From Mucilaginibacter_A sp964251965 (GTDB taxonomy: Bacteria; Bacteroidota; Bacteroidia; Sphingobacteriales; Sphingobacteriaceae), in NCBI GenBank assembly GCA_964251965.1, contig CAXULQ010000001.1, positions 310,001-374,000 on the forward strand: a stretch of DNA of 64,000 bases. The letters are read 5' to 3'. Shown one piece after another: positions 34,920 to 42,542 of this stretch (positions within the stretch are counted from its first letter, which is position 1; every line of letters starts with the position of its first letter). The notes beneath the pieces were generated by a model. The model did not search any database and was not told the DNA's origin. It saw only the letters and a list, made by a program, of their open reading frames with translations. A program made the position numbers and the translations under genes.

Positions 34920-36845
34920 TTATATGGTTATTTCTTTTTCTATTAATGATTTAAAATCTTCTAAAGCCATGCTTCCTAAATCACCCTCACCGTGCTTTCT
35001 TACCGAAACCGTTCCTTCTGCCGCTTCTTTTTCCCCGACAATTAACATGTAAGGTATTTTTTTGACTTCGGCATCACGGATTTTTCTTCCGATCTTCTCG
35101 TCCCTCAAGTCAATAAGACCGCGAATATCGTGTTTTTTTAATGTTTCTGAAAGTTTTTTTGCATAATCTTCATATTTTTCCGATATGGGTAGGATCGAAT
35201 ATTGCTCAGGCGTTAACCACAATGGGAAGTTTCCGGCACAATGTTCAATCAGCACAGCCACAAACCTTTCCAGTGAACCAAAAGGCGCACGGTGAATCAT
35301 GACTGGCCGATGTTTCTGGTTATCGCTTCCGGTATATTCCAGTTCAAAACGTTCGGGCAAATTGTAATCAACTTGAACAGTACCTAATTGCCATTGACGA
35401 CCAAGGGCATCTTTTACCATAAAATCCAGCTTTGGTCCATAAAATGCAGCCTCTCCTAATGCAACAATAGTTGATAGACCCATTTCATTTGCGGCATCAA
35501 TAATCTGCGATTCGGCGAGTGCCCAGTTTTCATCAGAACCGATATATTTCGCTTTATTTTCAGGATCCCGCAATGATATTTGCGCTGTATAATTTTCAAA
35601 ATTAAGTGCTTTCAAAACATACAACACCAAACCGATCACTTTTTTAAATTCTTCTTTTACCTGATCTGGGCGGCAAAATAAATGCGCGTCATCCTGTGTA
35701 AAACCACGAACTCGCGTTAAACCATGCAGTTCGCCGCTTTGCTCGTAACGATAAACGGTTCCGAACTCGGCAAAACGGACTGGCAAATCTTTGTAAGAAC
35801 GCGGCTTGGTTTTATAAATTTCGCAATGGTGCGGGCAGTTCATCGGTTTCAGGAAGAACTCCTCGCCTTCCTGCGGTGTTTTTATGGGTTGAAAAGAATC
35901 GGCACCGTATTTTTCGTAATGACCGGAAGTTACATACAGATTTTTATGTCCGATGTGCGGCGTAATTACCTGCTCGTAACCCGCTTCTTCTTGTGCTTTT
36001 TGCAGGAAACGAACCAGCTTTTCACGCAAAGCTGTTCCTTTTGGCAACCACAAAGGTAAACCTGCGCCAACTTTTTCCGAGAAAGCAAACAGCTCCAGTT
36101 CTTTACCTAATTTCCGGTGATCGCGTTTTTTCGCTTCTTCCAGAAAGTGCAAATAATCAGTCAGTTCGCTTTGTTTTGGATACGTTACGCCGTAAATCCG
36201 GGTCAGCTGTTTCCGCGTTTCATCGCCGCGCCAGTATGCGCCGGCAACGCTCATCAACTTAATTGCCTTGATAAAAGAAGTATTCGGAATGTGCGGACCT
36301 CTACATAAATCCGTAAAATTCCCTTGGGAATAAAATGTGATGGAACCATCCGGCAAATCTTTGATCAAATCCAGCTTATATTCATCGCCTTTTTCCGTAA
36401 AATATTCAGTTGCATCTGCTTTAGAAACCGGTTTGCGGATAAATTCTGATTTGGTTTTAGCCAGTTCCGCCATTTTATCTTCGATCTTTTTAAAATCATC
36501 CGAAGAAAAATCGCGGTCGCCAAAATCAACATCATAATAAAAACCGGTTTCTATAGCTGGTCCGATTCCCAATTTTACGCCCGAGTACAAAGCTTCTAAA
36601 GCTTCGGCCATTAAATGCGCGGAAGAATGCCAGAATGTTGTTTTTCCTTCGGTATCGTTCCAGGTTAGTAATTTGATTTTGGCGTCGGCTTCAATTGGGC
36701 GGCTGGCGTCCCAAACCTGGCCGTCAATTTCAGCGGCTAAAACATTTCGGGCCAAACCTTCGGAAATGGAACGGGCGACTTGCATGGCGGTTATGCCTTT
36801 GTCGTACTGGCGGACAGAGCCGTCGGGCAGTGTTAAGTTAATCAT
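34920..36845 (-). CDS. thrS: Threonyl-tRNA synthetase
   Basis: A 641-residue class II aminoacyl-tRNA synthetase. In order: a TGS domain (INLTLPDGSVRQYDKGIT), the editing domain with HSSAHLMAEALEAL and later RGPHIPNTSFIKA, then the catalytic core. Motif 2 is RFAEFGTVYRYEQSGELHGLTRVRGFTQDDAHLFC and motif 3 is in HRAPFGSLERFVAVLIEH. The C-terminal anticodon-binding domain ends the protein. The zinc-site cysteine is in MNCPHHCEIY. It charges tRNA-Thr and deacylates Ser-tRNA-Thr. It heads the thrS-infC-rpmI-rplT operon. Its leader has a second, diverged copy about 1 kb upstream beyond an accessory module. Confidence 0.99.
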   Translation of the reverse strand: MINLTLPDGSVRQYDKGITAMQVARSISEGLARNVLAAEIDGQVWDASRPIEADAKIKLLTWNDTEGKTTFWHSSAHLMAEALEALYSGVKLGIGPAIETGFYYDVDFGDRDFSSDDFKKIEDKMAELAKTKSEFIRKPVSKADATEYFTEKGDEYKLDLIKDLPDGSITFYSQGNFTDLCRGPHIPNTSFIKAIKLMSVAGAYWRGDETRKQLTRIYGVTYPKQSELTDYLHFLEEAKKRDHRKLGKELELFAFSEKVGAGLPLWLPKGTALREKLVRFLQKAQEEAGYEQVITPHIGHKNLYVTSGHYEKYGADSFQPIKTPQEGEEFFLKPMNCPHHCEIYKTKPRSYKDLPVRFAEFGTVYRYEQSGELHGLTRVRGFTQDDAHLFCRPDQVKEEFKKVIGLVLYVLKALNFENYTAQISLRDPENKAKYIGSDENWALAESQIIDAANEMGLSTIVALGEAAFYGPKLDFMVKDALGRQWQLGTVQVDYNLPERFELEYTGSDNQKHRPVMIHRAPFGSLERFVAVLIEHCAGNFPLWLTPEQYSILPISEKYEDYAKKLSETLKKHDIRGLIDLRDEKIGRKIRDAEVKKIPYMLIVGEKEAAEGTVSVRKHGEGDLGSMALEDFKSLIEKEITI

Positions 36846-36847
36846 CT

Positions 36848-36922
36848 ACAACTATGATTTGAATTTTATGTGGTAAAAACAGTATCATCACCTACAAAGT
36901 GATTTCGGGCAAAAGTAGGATT
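36848..36922. repeat. thrS leader copy A of a direct repeat
   Basis: About 75 bases immediately before thrS (including TGGTAAAAACAGTATC and the segment CAAAGTGATTTCGGGCAAAA) recur at 37822-37898 with roughly 85-90% identity. Between the copies lies the toxin-antitoxin and nucleotidyltransferase remnant. Confidence 0.8.
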
Positions 36923-36961
36923 TTGGAAGAGAAATTGACAGTATTAACTTATATTTGATAC

Positions 36962-37198
36962 ATGACAAGGCTTAAAATTGATATTGAGAACGAACAGGAT
37001 ATTTCTGCCATCAAAGAAATACTTGATAAGTTTAATGTTTCCTATCAAATTGAGGATCAGCAAACACTAAATGATAATTCTTTAACACTTTATGAAGGTT
37101 TAAAATCTGCTCTACAGCAAATTCAACTTCACCAAACTGGTAAAATTCAACTTAAAACATTGAAACAAGGTCTCGCTGATTTGAAAAATGGACTTTGA
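36962..37198 (+). CDS. Putative antitoxin of a RelE/ParE-type module
   Basis: A 78-residue acidic-to-neutral protein whose first part (RLKIDIENEQDISAIKEILDKFN) looks like a short dimerisation or DNA-binding segment. Its C-terminal half (LYEGLKSALQQIQLHQTGKIQLKTLKQGLADL) resembles the toxin-wrapping helix of RelB-like antitoxins. It overlaps the next frame by 11 bases, typical of antitoxin-toxin pairs. Because the toxin next door appears broken, it may be an orphan antitoxin that persists or is decaying. The family call is by size, order and overlap. Confidence 0.65.
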   Translation: MTRLKIDIENEQDISAIKEILDKFNVSYQIEDQQTLNDNSLTLYEGLKSALQQIQLHQTGKIQLKTLKQGLADLKNGL

Positions 37199-37412
37199 AA
37201 TTATTGCAACTGATGACTTTTTGAAGTCGGTTAAAAGAATTTACAAGAAGCAAAAATCATTATTGAATGACCTTGAAAGTTTAGAACAATTGTTAAGTAA
37301 AAACCCCACTTTTGGTACTTCTTTAGGAAACAATCTTTTCAAAATTCGTTTAGCAATCAGTAGTTCCGGCATGGTTATCAGTGTTTTACAGGTGATATGG
37401 ATATTTGGCTAA
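37188..37412 (+). pseudogene. RelE/ParE toxin gene, internally deleted and fused at its 3' end
   Basis: The first 56 residues look like a RelE/ParE toxin: FEIIATDDFLKSVKRIYKKQKS, then SLLNDLESLEQLLSKNPTFGTSLGNNLFKIRLAISSSG. Family members then continue with a Lys-Gly-Lys-Ser-Gly-Gly-like turn, a VI(S/T)-type strand and about 25 more residues. Here the glycine-rich turn is missing, MVISVLQ follows directly, and the frame then runs into the start of a nucleotidyltransferase fragment in another frame. Loss of the central turn and the C-terminal strand should abolish toxicity. It is thus probably an inactive remnant beside its antitoxin. Confidence 0.6.
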
Positions 37413-37753
37413 AAGACACGCTGGAAAATAGAAAGCAATTACGCAAAGCGTTCATTAACTGCAAAATGGGCGATTATCTAATGATTGAATATATGCAATT
37501 TGTTCAGGGTTGGACTGAATTTCATCTGAACAATAATCTTCGCTTGGATATTTTGATCGATATGAAAGGTTTGGAAGGTTATAGTTTTGATGAGTGCCTG
37601 GAAATGGCTTCAGTTGCCGATATTGATGAAGTAAAAGTTCCATTTCTCCATCTTAATCAGTTAATCGAAAATAAAAAAACAGTTAATAGGCCAAAAGATC
37701 AAATAGATGTTTTGGCACTTGAGCAGATTAAAAAATTGCGGGAAGATTTTTAA
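37389..37753 (+). pseudogene. C-terminal fragment of a nucleotidyltransferase-fold protein
   Basis: Homology-like sequence begins at TGDMDIWLKDT (from about 37389) and continues through EFHLNNNLRLDILIDMKGLEGYSFDECLEMASVADIDEVKVPFLHLNQLIENKK and RPKDQIDVLALEQIK. These are landmarks of small nucleotidyltransferase-like proteins (DUF6036-type), where the DxDIW pair lies about 40 residues into the protein. The N-terminus with the glycine-serine substrate loop is absent because the toxin remnant is joined directly upstream. An ATG at 37397 could start a 118-residue product, but it would lack half of the active site. Confidence 0.6.
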
Positions 37754-37784
37754 AGGTAAATTTTTAATTTTTTTGTACAAATAG

Positions 37785-37860
37785 ATGCTTCTTTTATCAC
37801 CTAAAACTTGCATCACAAACTACAACTATAATTTAGATTTTTATGTGCTAAAAACAGTAT
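37785..37860. repeat. Facing pair of dispersed motifs in the island
   Basis: ATGCTTCTTTTATCACCTAA plus AA (37785-37806) and a GCTAAAAACAGTAT copy (ending 37860). The second lies inside the repeated thrS leader. Confidence 0.7.
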
Positions 37861-37898
37861 TTATTACCGACAAAGTGATTTTGGGCAAAAGTAGGATT
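37822..37898. repeat. Diverged thrS leader, copy B of a direct repeat
   Basis: Matches 36848-36922 across about 76 bases with scattered substitutions and one base of length difference. It serves as upstream region for the RelA/SpoT-domain gene at 37939. Confidence 0.8.
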
Positions 37899-37938
37899 AT
37901 TTGATTACTTTTAAAGCTTGCACATTTGATTTTAGAAT

Positions 37939-39003
37939 ATGAAAGAATCGATACTTGACGGTTACAGAAAGAATGAAAAGATATTTAATTCCTACAAAAA
38001 GAAGATTGAAAATCTCATATTAGATTTACTAGCAACGGAAAATATTTCTATTCATCATTTAGCAAGCAGAACTAAAAGCATTGAAAGCTTATCGAAAAAA
38101 ATTGATAACAAAAATGACAAGTATAGTTCTTTAGAACAAATTACTGATATTACTGGAATACGTATTATTACCTATTTGGAAAGTGATGTTGATTCAGTAG
38201 CTAATTTAATTGAGAAAGAGTTTGTAAAAGACGAAGTTAATTCCATTGATAAAAGAAACTTACAAGTAAATCAATTTGGATATAAGTCACTCCACATAGT
38301 TATTTCTTTTAATCAAAACAGAGCGCAGCTTTCAGAATATAAGTTATACAAAAACTTGAAGTGCGAAATTCAAATTAGATCAATTCTACAGCATGCTTGG
38401 GCAGAAATTGAGCATGATTTAGGCTATAAAGCTGAGATATCGGTTCCAGATGAACATAAAAGATCATTTAATAGACTTTCTGCTTTACTGGAAACAGCTG
38501 ATATTGAGTTTAATAGGCTAAAATTAGAAATGAATAAGTATGAAAAGGATTTACCTAATTTAATTATTAATAGTCCAGAGAACGTAGATATTAATCAAGC
38601 TTCCGTCAAATCATTGTTGGAAACCGATGCTGTCTTACAGTTGGCTAAAAGTCTTATTGAACAAAAAGTAACTCAACCATTGAAGAAAAGTGAATATTTA
38701 CCTGATAGTATATTACTTGGTGCTTCTTTTTTGGGAATTAAAACAATAGGTGAATTAGAAAACGCTTTATCTAATGAAAAAGAATCATATCTAAAATTTG
38801 TTGAATTTCTTTTTAGTGATTATTACGATCGTAGTCGTGAATACGTTGAAAGTGCTACTTTAGGTTATTTTTTGAATTTCTTAATTTTAAAAACTCAAGA
38901 TAAAAGTATTGCTACTAACTATCATGAACATGTACATTTTACTTCTGACTTAACTTATTTTACAAAGCCATATCAAGATTACTTAAATAGTATAAATGAT
39001 TGA
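37939..39003 (+). CDS. RelA/SpoT-domain (p)ppGpp synthetase-like protein, possible toxSAS-type
   Basis: A 354-residue protein with one RelA/SpoT synthetase domain in residues about 15-200. Visible motifs are ASRTKS (Arg44), ITDITGIRIITYLESDV (70-84), FGYKSLHIV (Tyr115) and CEIQIRSILQHAWAEIEHDLGYK (143-164). There is no hydrolase (HD) domain and no TGS/ACT regulatory tail. Instead there is a helical C-terminal extension of about 150 residues I do not recognise. Core Rel enzymes are longer and bifunctional, so this is an accessory small alarmone synthetase. Many such genes in variable regions are toxins or phage-defence effectors (toxSAS, CapRel). It is AT-rich and flanked by duplicated core sequence. 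No convincing antitoxin is adjacent. Confidence 0.8.
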   Translation: MKESILDGYRKNEKIFNSYKKKIENLILDLLATENISIHHLASRTKSIESLSKKIDNKNDKYSSLEQITDITGIRIITYLESDVDSVANLIEKEFVKDEVNSIDKRNLQVNQFGYKSLHIVISFNQNRAQLSEYKLYKNLKCEIQIRSILQHAWAEIEHDLGYKAEISVPDEHKRSFNRLSALLETADIEFNRLKLEMNKYEKDLPNLIINSPENVDINQASVKSLLETDAVLQLAKSLIEQKVTQPLKKSEYLPDSILLGASFLGIKTIGELENALSNEKESYLKFVEFLFSDYYDRSREYVESATLGYFLNFLILKTQDKSIATNYHEHVHFTSDLTYFTKPYQDYLNSIND

Positions 39004-39018
39004 TTTTAGACCACTTAC

Positions 39019-39090
39019 GCATTTCCCTAATTTACCAGCCAAAACATCGGCTAGATGTAGTGTTTTTATAGGTAAAATATTTATACAGAT
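39019..39090 (-). pseudogene. Remnant of a diverged lutA 3' end
   Basis: Read on the minus strand, this stretch encodes TLHLADVLAGKLGK before degenerating. It matches the end of the lutA-like protein 600 bases to the right (TVHLADVLAGGWGN), with about 26 of 30 bases conserved in the core. It lacks the rest of the gene and lies just behind the stop of the RelA/SpoT-domain gene. The differences imply an origin from a related but distinct allele. Confidence 0.7.
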
Positions 39091-39100
39091 ATGATAATTT

Positions 39101-39598
39101 TTATTTACTTCTTTCTTCTAAAAGATCATCAATAATAAACTGAATTTCTAAAAATTGATTTGCAAGTTCCAAGATTGCATTTTCAAAGTTTTCCAAATCA
39201 ATTTCGACGTATCCTTGCATTAAGGTTAGTGGGCCAAAATCTAAACTTACGTTAGGCCAATTGTATTTAAAAACTTGAAACCTTGACCTGAATGCGTCTG
39301 CAAATTCCCTACTTTTAATAGAATATCCTGTTAGTTGCCTTAATTTAAAAGCATGGATGTTGTAATACAATTTACTTTCTTGGATTGATTCTTCATTAAT
39401 CCAAATTGAAAAGAAAATGGATTCTTCAAATGGTTTTGTGGTTTGTGATTGGTTTGCCCAAGATTTTTTCTGGATTTTTAAACATACCGAATCCATCCAA
39501 ATTCCAACTTTCAAATCTAATTGAACTTGTTTAAAAGCTTTATCGTCCAGTTGGTCAACAACTTTTTGAAATTTATCTAGATAATATTTTGTTTCCAT
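39101..39598 (-). CDS. Unrecognised 165-residue protein
   Basis: A 165-residue soluble protein with no signal peptide and no motif I recognise. It opens METKYYLDKFQKVVDQLDDKAF and has a mix of aromatic-rich strands (SIFFSIWINEESIQ, YNIHAFKLRQLTGYS) and C-terminal helices with many Glu and Leu (IDLENFENAILELANQFLEIQFIIDDLLEER). Composition is AT-rich relative to lutA. A lutA 3'-end remnant lies on one side and a motif copy plus intact lutA on the other, so it looks like an inserted accessory gene. It is convergent with the RelA/SpoT-domain gene, and a functional link is possible but unproven. Confidence 0.7.
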   Translation of the reverse strand: METKYYLDKFQKVVDQLDDKAFKQVQLDLKVGIWMDSVCLKIQKKSWANQSQTTKPFEESIFFSIWINEESIQESKLYYNIHAFKLRQLTGYSIKSREFADAFRSRFQVFKYNWPNVSLDFGPLTLMQGYVEIDLENFENAILELANQFLEIQFIIDDLLEERSK

Positions 39599-39628
39599 TT
39601 GAGGTTCTGATCAATCTAAAAACACAAA

Positions 39629-39650
39629 ATGCTTCTTTTATCGCCTAAAA
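39629..39650. repeat. Dispersed motif copy after lutA
   Basis: ATGCTTCTTTTATCGCCTAA plus AA, eight bases beyond the lutA stop on its downstream side. A second copy (39700-39716) lies within the gene's last codons. Confidence 0.8.
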
Positions 39651-39657
39651 ACACACG

Positions 39658-40386
39658 TCAAACATTCCCCCAGCCGCCAGCCAAAACGTCAGCCAGGTGT
39701 ACTGTTTTTAGCGGCATATTATTTTTATCGATATAACCTTGCAAATGCAGCAGGCAGGAAGCATCGGTAGAGATAATATAATCAGCATTTAAGGCCAGTG
39801 CCTGATCTATTTTTTGCTGCGCCATGGCTGAGGAAATTCCATCAAACTTAACGGCGAAAGTTCCGCCGAAACCGCAGCAAGTGCTGCTGTCGGGTAATTC
39901 TAACAGTTCCAGTCCGTGTACTTTTTCTAATAATTGGCGGGGTTCTGCTTTGATTTTGCATTCGCGTAAAGCGGCGCAGCTATCGTGGTAAACGGCTTTG
40001 CCTTCCAGTTCGGCTCCGAAATAATCCTGTTCCATCACATTCACCAAAAAGTCTGATAATTCGTGGATGTGATTTTGGATAGAACGGCATTTATTATGAA
40101 CAGCCGTGTTGGTAAACAAATCGTTGTAATAATTTTTAACCATGCCGGTGCAGGAAGCGGATGGCGAAACAATAAAATGCTGATCGGAAAAATCATTTAG
40201 AAATTTATTGCCGATGGCTTTGGCATCGTCCCAAAAACCGGCGTTAAAAGCTGGCTGGCCGCAGCAGGTTTGGTTTGGGTTATAAATTACTTCGCAGCCT
40301 GCTTTTTCTAACACTTTTATAGTGCTAAAAGCAGTATCCGGGTAAAGCTGATCGATAAAACAAGGTATAAATAGTTCAACTTTCAT
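39658..40386 (-). CDS. lutA: LutA/YkgE-type iron-sulfur oxidoreductase subunit
   Basis: A 242-residue cytosolic protein with two CCG domains: NQTCCGQPAFNAG near residues 38-50 and SSTCCGFGGTFAVK near residues 185-198. Paired cysteine clusters of this kind bind an iron-sulfur or heterodisulfide-type centre. LutA acts with LutB and LutC in L-lactate oxidation to pyruvate in Bacillus; stand-alone homologues (YkgE) exist. No lutB or lutC is seen here. The start codon overlaps the stop of the upstream UMF1 transporter gene by one base (TAATG), so the two are probably translationally coupled. A diverged copy of its 3' end lies beyond the neighbouring accessory gene. Confidence 0.85.
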   Translation of the reverse strand: MKVELFIPCFIDQLYPDTAFSTIKVLEKAGCEVIYNPNQTCCGQPAFNAGFWDDAKAIGNKFLNDFSDQHFIVSPSASCTGMVKNYYNDLFTNTAVHNKCRSIQNHIHELSDFLVNVMEQDYFGAELEGKAVYHDSCAALRECKIKAEPRQLLEKVHGLELLELPDSSTCCGFGGTFAVKFDGISSAMAQQKIDQALALNADYIISTDASCLLHLQGYIDKNNMPLKTVHLADVLAGGWGNV

Positions 40387-41723
40387 TAATTTGACGGACT
40401 TTGAAAGTTAGTAAATGCAGCATTGTTTTTGTTTTTTCTTTCCGTTGAAAGCAAAGAAAACAGTAAAACGAAACCGATCACGAACAGGATGGTAAGGAAC
40501 AAAATAGAATTGCGCATGTTGCCGGTCAGTTCTTCAATAAAGCCAAACCCAAATAAACCGGCAACAATAGCTACTTTTTCGGTTACATCATAAAAACTGA
40601 AAAATGAAGCGGTGTCGGGAATATTTTCGGGCAGAAACTTAGAATACGTAGAACGGGAAAGCGATTGGATGCCGCCCATTACCAAGCCAACAATTACGGC
40701 CAACCCGTAAAACTGAATTGCGGTGGTGATAAAATAGGCAAAAACACAAACTAAAATCCATAATAAAACAACCGCCATTAACACAGAAACGTTACCATAC
40801 TTCTCTGATAATTTTGACATTAAAGTTGCTCCGCCAATGGCAACTAACTGAATAATCAGGATAATAGAAATCAAGGCCGAAGTACCCAAGTGCAGTTCCT
40901 TTTCGCCAAAATTTGCCGCCACCAACATAATGGTTTGTACGCCCATCGAATAGAAAAAAAATGCCGGTAAAAAATGCTTTAATAAAGGCATGTTTTGTAC
41001 TTTTCGCCAAACGTTTTTCAATTCGTCAAAACCGTTGTGCACTTTTTGCTGGTTCAATTTGTCAAAGTTCGGGCTTCCTTTTGGCAATATTTTAAACGGG
41101 ATTTGTGCGAAACCAATCCACCAAATACCAACCAATAAAAAACTAAGCCGTGCCGGAAAAGTGGCATCTGTAATACCAAAAGTTTTAGGCGACAGCACGA
41201 AAACAAAACAGATGATTTGCAGCAAAACACTCCCAATATAGCCGTAAGTAAAACCTTTGGCGCTAACCGAATCCTGCTGGTCAATCGTTGCAATCTCGGG
41301 CAGGTAAGAGTTGTAAAAAACCGCACCTCCGCAGTAACCAATTGCAGCAATGGCAAAACAAATAATGCCAAGTTCCAAAGTATCTAACTTAAAAAAATAT
41401 AAACCGCAGCAGGCCAGCGAACCAAGCCAGGTAAAAAACTGCATATAAATTTTTTTATTGCCGCGATAATCGGCTATCGAAGTTAAAATTGGCGTTAAAA
41501 TAGCAATGACTAAGTAAGCGACGGCCAATGCGTAATTGGAAAGTGCTGTATTGACAAAGCTTTTTCCAAAGAAAAAAACTTTATCGCCATGTTCTTTTGT
41601 TGTGGTGATAGCCGTGTAATAGGCTGGGAAAATAGTGGAAGTAATGACTAAATTGTAGGACGAGTTCGCCCAATCAAACATAGCCCACGCCCTCACGGTC
41701 TTTTTGTTATTTTTGATCTCCAT
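40386..41723 (-). CDS. UMF1-family (Atg22-like) MFS transporter
   Basis: Started at the ATG at 41721-41723 (MEIKNNKKTVRAWAMFDWANSSYNLVI), which is the characteristic opening of the UMF1/Atg22-like family; a longer in-frame extension is not credible. The 445-residue protein has about 12 membrane segments with YLVIAILTPILTSIADYRGNKK and GGIQSLSRSTYSKFLPE, both typical of the family. Yeast Atg22 exports amino acids from vacuoles; the bacterial substrate is unknown. It is divergent from a zinc-ribbon membrane gene and coupled to lutA downstream. A lactate or amino-acid link is speculation. Confidence 0.88.
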   Translation of the reverse strand: MEIKNNKKTVRAWAMFDWANSSYNLVITSTIFPAYYTAITTTKEHGDKVFFFGKSFVNTALSNYALAVAYLVIAILTPILTSIADYRGNKKIYMQFFTWLGSLACCGLYFFKLDTLELGIICFAIAAIGYCGGAVFYNSYLPEIATIDQQDSVSAKGFTYGYIGSVLLQIICFVFVLSPKTFGITDATFPARLSFLLVGIWWIGFAQIPFKILPKGSPNFDKLNQQKVHNGFDELKNVWRKVQNMPLLKHFLPAFFFYSMGVQTIMLVAANFGEKELHLGTSALISIILIIQLVAIGGATLMSKLSEKYGNVSVLMAVVLLWILVCVFAYFITTAIQFYGLAVIVGLVMGGIQSLSRSTYSKFLPENIPDTASFFSFYDVTEKVAIVAGLFGFGFIEELTGNMRNSILFLTILFVIGFVLLFSLLSTERKNKNNAAFTNFQSPSN

Positions 41724-41760
41724 ACTGCTGCAAAGTAAGTATAATTTAAGAAATTGGAAA

Positions 41761-42075
41761 TTGAGTATTAAACAGGAAATAAAATGTCCGCATTGCCATG
41801 AATGGACTTTATGGCGAGGCCATATTGACGACCGCTGTTTGTACTGCGGCGAATTTCTGGAAGTTGAAAACTTTACCAAATCCGTTGAAACAAAGATCAA
41901 GCGCGAAGTAAAAGCAGAAGAAGATATTTTGTTCGTCCATCCTGGCGATAGTCCGTTTAAACAAAAACTCAAAAATAATTTGAGGCAAATCCGCACCGCT
42001 TTTTATTATGCACAAATCGGTTTTGTTGTTTTCATTTCCGCGCTTTTGTGGTTAATCGGTATTATTTCGGCCTGA
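41761..42075 (+). CDS. Zinc-ribbon single-span membrane protein
   Basis: A 104-residue protein. I place the start at the TTG at 41761 (LSIKQEIKCPHCHEW), since the frame opens upstream into the promoter region of the divergent gene. Two cysteine pairs, CPHCHEWTLWRGHIDDRCLYC, form a zinc ribbon. A lysine-rich linker follows, and the C-terminus holds one membrane span (IGFVVFISALLWLIGII). The stop overlaps the next gene's ATG by one base. Its partner is a small polytopic protein, so the pair may form a membrane complex. Function unknown. Confidence 0.75.
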   Translation: MSIKQEIKCPHCHEWTLWRGHIDDRCLYCGEFLEVENFTKSVETKIKREVKAEEDILFVHPGDSPFKQKLKNNLRQIRTAFYYAQIGFVVFISALLWLIGIISA

Positions 42076-42458
42076 TGAAAACGTTGTTCAATCCCTGGTT
42101 TTTACTTTTTTCTATCCTTTGGGCGATTTTTTATCTCGCTAAAATTAACCACAAACCAATACTTCTTTTATCGGGTCATTTTACAGATCTGCTGGCTGTA
42201 CCGATAATTGCCAACCTCGGGCTTTGGTTTCAACGAATTTTTATCGTTAAAAGAAGCACTTATATTTTAAAAACAGGCCACGTTGTTTTTATCGTAATTT
42301 ACCTCTCTTTGGTTTTTGAATGGCTGCTGCCGATGTACATTCCCAAAAAGTTTACGGGCGATTGGATAGACGTTTTGTTGTATATTCTGGGAGGATTATT
42401 TTTTTTAAAACTGATGAACAAACCGCTTCACGAGAATCCTGCAAAAACTTCAGCTTAA
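42075..42458 (+). CDS. Small polytopic membrane protein
   Basis: A 127-residue protein starting at the ATG that overlaps the preceding stop (TGATG). Four hydrophobic segments are visible (NPWFLLFSILWAIFYLA, HFTDLLAVPIIANLGLWF, TGHVVFIVIYLSLVFEWLL, WIDVLLYILGGLFFL), suggesting a four-helix membrane protein. I do not recognise the family. The reading frame contains two copies of the dispersed motif in opposite orientation (42159-42174 and 42238-42259), 64 bases apart. This is unusual density for so short a gene. Translational coupling to the zinc-ribbon gene suggests a shared function. Confidence 0.75.
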   Translation: MKTLFNPWFLLFSILWAIFYLAKINHKPILLLSGHFTDLLAVPIIANLGLWFQRIFIVKRSTYILKTGHVVFIVIYLSLVFEWLLPMYIPKKFTGDWIDVLLYILGGLFFLKLMNKPLHENPAKTSA

Positions 42459-42542
42459 AATGAAGACCAGGTATGCAAACAAATCAGCAAAAGTTGCGGT
42501 ATAATTAAGATACATTTAGCCGAACATTTTTTACAAATTCCC

